A DNA stretch of 64,000 nucleotides from Microbacterium hydrocarbonoxydans (GTDB taxonomy: Bacteria; Actinomycetota; Actinomycetes; Actinomycetales; Microbacteriaceae). Each line of letters begins with the position of its first letter. The first letter of the stretch is position 1. The notes under the pieces were generated by a model, which searched no databases, was not told the origin of the DNA, and worked only from the letters and a program-made list of their open reading frames with translations. This document shows, piece after piece, positions 62,288 to 64,000 of the stretch. The stretch lies in NCBI RefSeq assembly GCF_900105205.1, contig NZ_FNSQ01000005.1, forward strand, positions 372,001 to 436,000. The letters are read 5' to 3'. The translations under genes and the position numbers were made by a program.

Positions 62288-63415
62288 GTGACCTCGTCAG
62301 AGACTGAACTCGTCCGCGTCCTGGATAAGGACGGCCGCTTCGCGCCCAGTGCGTCCGCCGAGCAGTACCTGCCGTTGATCGAGGCGATCAGCGACGCCGA
62401 GCTCGAGCAGTTCTACCGCGACATGGTGGTCATCCGTGCCATCGATGTCCAGGCGACCAACCTGCAGCGTCAGGGCCAGCTCGCCCTGTGGCCGCCGAGC
62501 AGGGGACAGGAGGCCGCCCAGGTCGGCTCGGCCCGGGCCGCCCGTGCCCAGGACACGATCTTCCCCTCGTACCGTGAGCACGCCGTGACCCGCATCCGCG
62601 GCGTCGACCCGCTCGACATCATCAAGCTCATGCGCGGTGTCTCGCACGGCGGTTGGGATCCGACCGACCCCAAGAACGGCAACACGCGCCTCTACACGCT
62701 CGTGCTCGGCTCGCAGACCCTGCACGCCGCGGGCTTCGCGATGGGCCTCAACTTCGACGGTCGCTCCGGCACCGGCGACCCCGAGCGTGACGAGGCCGTG
62801 ATCGTCTACTACGGCGACGGAGCCTCGAGCCAGGGCGACGTGCATGAGGCGATGGTGTTCGCCGCGAGCTACCAGGCGCCCACCGTCTTCTTCCTGCAGA
62901 ACAATCACTGGGCGATCTCGGTGCCCGTCTCGACCCAGTCGAGAGTGCCCCTCGTCGAGCGCAGCGCCGGCTACGGCATCCCCAGCGTCCGCGTCGACGG
63001 CAACGACGTGCTCGCCAGCTACGCGGTCTCGCGCACGGCGCTCGAGGAGGCGCGCAGCGGCGGGGGACCGCGGGCGATCGAGGCCGTGACCTACCGACTC
63101 GGCGCTCACACGACGAGCGACGACCCGACGAAGTACCGCGGGTCCGACGAGGAGCAGTCGTGGGCGGAGCGCGACCCGATCGACCGCATGCGCGCGTTCC
63201 TGGAGAACCGCGGCGCGGCAGGGCAGTTCTTCGCGGACGTGGATGCCGAGGCGGCCGACGCCGCCGAGGACCTGCGCGCCCGCACGGTCGAGCTCGGGCC
63301 GCCGACCGCCGACAAGATCTTCGATCACGTGTACAGCGACCCTCATCCACTCATCGCGGAGCAGAAGGCCTGGCGCGAGCGGTATGAGGCGTCGTTCGAA
63401 GGAGGCGGCCGGTGA
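62288..63415 (+). CDS. 2-oxoacid dehydrogenase E1 alpha subunit (pyruvate or branched-chain)
   Basis: A 375-residue thiamine-diphosphate enzyme subunit. Start GTG 62288 is used; an in-frame ATG at 62252 adds 12 residues. The ThDP motif is 'YYGDGASSQGDVHEAMVFAA', ending 'FFLQNNHWAIS'. 'PSRGQEAAQVGSARAARAQD' and 'DPTKYRGSDEEQSWAERDPI' are the usual E1-alpha blocks. It is coupled to the beta subunit by a 4-base GTGA overlap. The E2 gene would be expected beyond the right edge. Confidence 0.93.
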   Translation: MTSSETELVRVLDKDGRFAPSASAEQYLPLIEAISDAELEQFYRDMVVIRAIDVQATNLQRQGQLALWPPSRGQEAAQVGSARAARAQDTIFPSYREHAVTRIRGVDPLDIIKLMRGVSHGGWDPTDPKNGNTRLYTLVLGSQTLHAAGFAMGLNFDGRSGTGDPERDEAVIVYYGDGASSQGDVHEAMVFAASYQAPTVFFLQNNHWAISVPVSTQSRVPLVERSAGYGIPSVRVDGNDVLASYAVSRTALEEARSGGGPRAIEAVTYRLGAHTTSDDPTKYRGSDEEQSWAERDPIDRMRAFLENRGAAGQFFADVDAEAADAAEDLRARTVELGPPTADKIFDHVYSDPHPLIAEQKAWRERYEASFEGGGR

Positions 63416-64000
63416 CTCTCGAGACGATGCCTTTCAGCAAGGCACTCAACGCCGGTCTGCGGGCGGCGATGGAAGCCGACTCCAAGGTCCTGCTCATGGG
63501 CGAGGACATCGGAAAGCTCGGCGGCGTGTTCCGGGTCACCGAGCACCTGCAGCGTGACTTCGGCGACCGTCGGGTGCTCGACACCCCGCTGGCCGAGTCC
63601 GGAATCGTCGGCACCGCGATCGGTCTGGCGATGACCGGGTTCCGGCCCGTCATCGAGATCCAGTTCGACGGCTTCGTCTTCCCCGCATTCGACCAGATCA
63701 CCACGCAGCTGGCGAAGCTCACGAACCGTCACGAGGGCAAGCTGAGTCTGCCCATCGTCATCCGCATCCCGTACGGCGGCCACATCGGCGCCGTCGAGCA
63801 CCACCAGGAGAGCCCCGAGGCGTACTTCGCGCACACCCCGGGCCTGCGGGTGGTCTCGCCCTCGACTCCCAACGACGCGTTCTGGATGATCCAGGAGGCC
63901 ATCGCATCGAACGACCCCGTGATCTTCATGGAGCCGAAGAGCCGCTACTGGACCAAGGGCGAGGTCGACCTCGACGGATCCGCGGTCTCCCTGCACGCCT
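63412..64000 (+). CDS. 2-oxoacid dehydrogenase E1 beta subunit, cut by window end
   Basis: The first 196 codons of the beta subunit, from GTG 63412 overlapping the alpha stop, with GGAGGCGG upstream. 'VLLMGEDIGKLGGVFRVTEH', 'RRVLDTPLAESGIVGTAIGL', 'RPVIEIQFDGFVFPAFDQIT' and 'YGGHIGAVEHHQESPEAYFA' match E1 beta. The reading frame is open to the end of the window; about 130 further residues are expected outside. It forms an alpha2-beta2 E1 with its neighbour. Confidence 0.93.
   Translation, partial: MTLETMPFSKALNAGLRAAMEADSKVLLMGEDIGKLGGVFRVTEHLQRDFGDRRVLDTPLAESGIVGTAIGLAMTGFRPVIEIQFDGFVFPAFDQITTQLAKLTNRHEGKLSLPIVIRIPYGGHIGAVEHHQESPEAYFAHTPGLRVVSPSTPNDAFWMIQEAIASNDPVIFMEPKSRYWTKGEVDLDGSAVSLHA

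Overview
The window is a high-GC chromosome segment of an actinobacterium, most likely Microbacteriaceae (Microbacterium-like). This is judged from codon use, frequent GTG and TTG starts, strong AGGAGG-type ribosome sites, the frequent 'ggcatccg' word and the gene families present; no rRNA marker is in the window. No tRNA, rRNA, CRISPR array, intact insertion sequence or prophage was seen. The last gene runs off the right edge.

Layout. 1-14.1 kb is a cell-surface island: a giant DUF11-repeat wall protein (LAVTG signal), a sortase-pilus operon (shaft pilin, class C sortase, large IPLTG pilin/adhesin), and an ECF sigma factor fused to an anti-sigma-like zinc motif, a membrane helix and an outer Ig-like domain. 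14.3-19.4 kb is accessory: two small unknown genes, then a broken RHS/YD polymorphic-toxin locus with two different toxin tips, each followed by a putative immunity gene (one DUF4279). 19.4-25.4 kb holds a DUF808 membrane protein, msrB-msrA, an alpha/beta hydrolase, a Fur-type regulator with katA, and a histidine phosphatase. 25.5-32.8 kb is a leftward LacI-controlled sugar operon: regulator, binding protein, two permeases, GH130 and a Tat-exported protein. 32.8-33.5 kb is a non-coding patch with a heptanucleotide repeat and three dispersed hairpins, next to a J-domain/NERD-like fusion.

34.4-53.3 kb is mostly housekeeping and transport: YigZ, two aldo/keto reductases, an amino-acid permease, MATE, Lrp with a Cys/Met PLP enzyme, a heptad-repeat membrane protein, thioesterase, a ClpP-like pair in which one partner lacks the catalytic serine, with a PopR/ClgR-like regulator beside it, ribA-marR, alcohol dehydrogenase, cupin, EamA and rhodanese. 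53.6-64 kb has small membrane proteins, a frameshifted MFS exporter, purB (apparently starting at CTG) coupled to a low-molecular-weight phosphatase, a helical partner plus lipase pair, a holin-like protein, a Phd/Doc toxin-antitoxin pair, hisC, and the E1 alpha and beta genes of a 2-oxoacid dehydrogenase.

How the parts fit. The pilus genes and the membrane-spanning sigma factor may form a surface-sensing unit: an identical 12-mer lies about 80 bases upstream of the shaft pilin gene and of a small membrane-protein gene just past the sigma gene. The RHS area looks like a recombination graveyard of toxin-immunity cassettes. Peroxide defence (Fur-katA) and methionine sulfoxide repair (msrBA) lie within a few kilobases of each other. 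Protein family calls were made by eye from motifs, without database searches.
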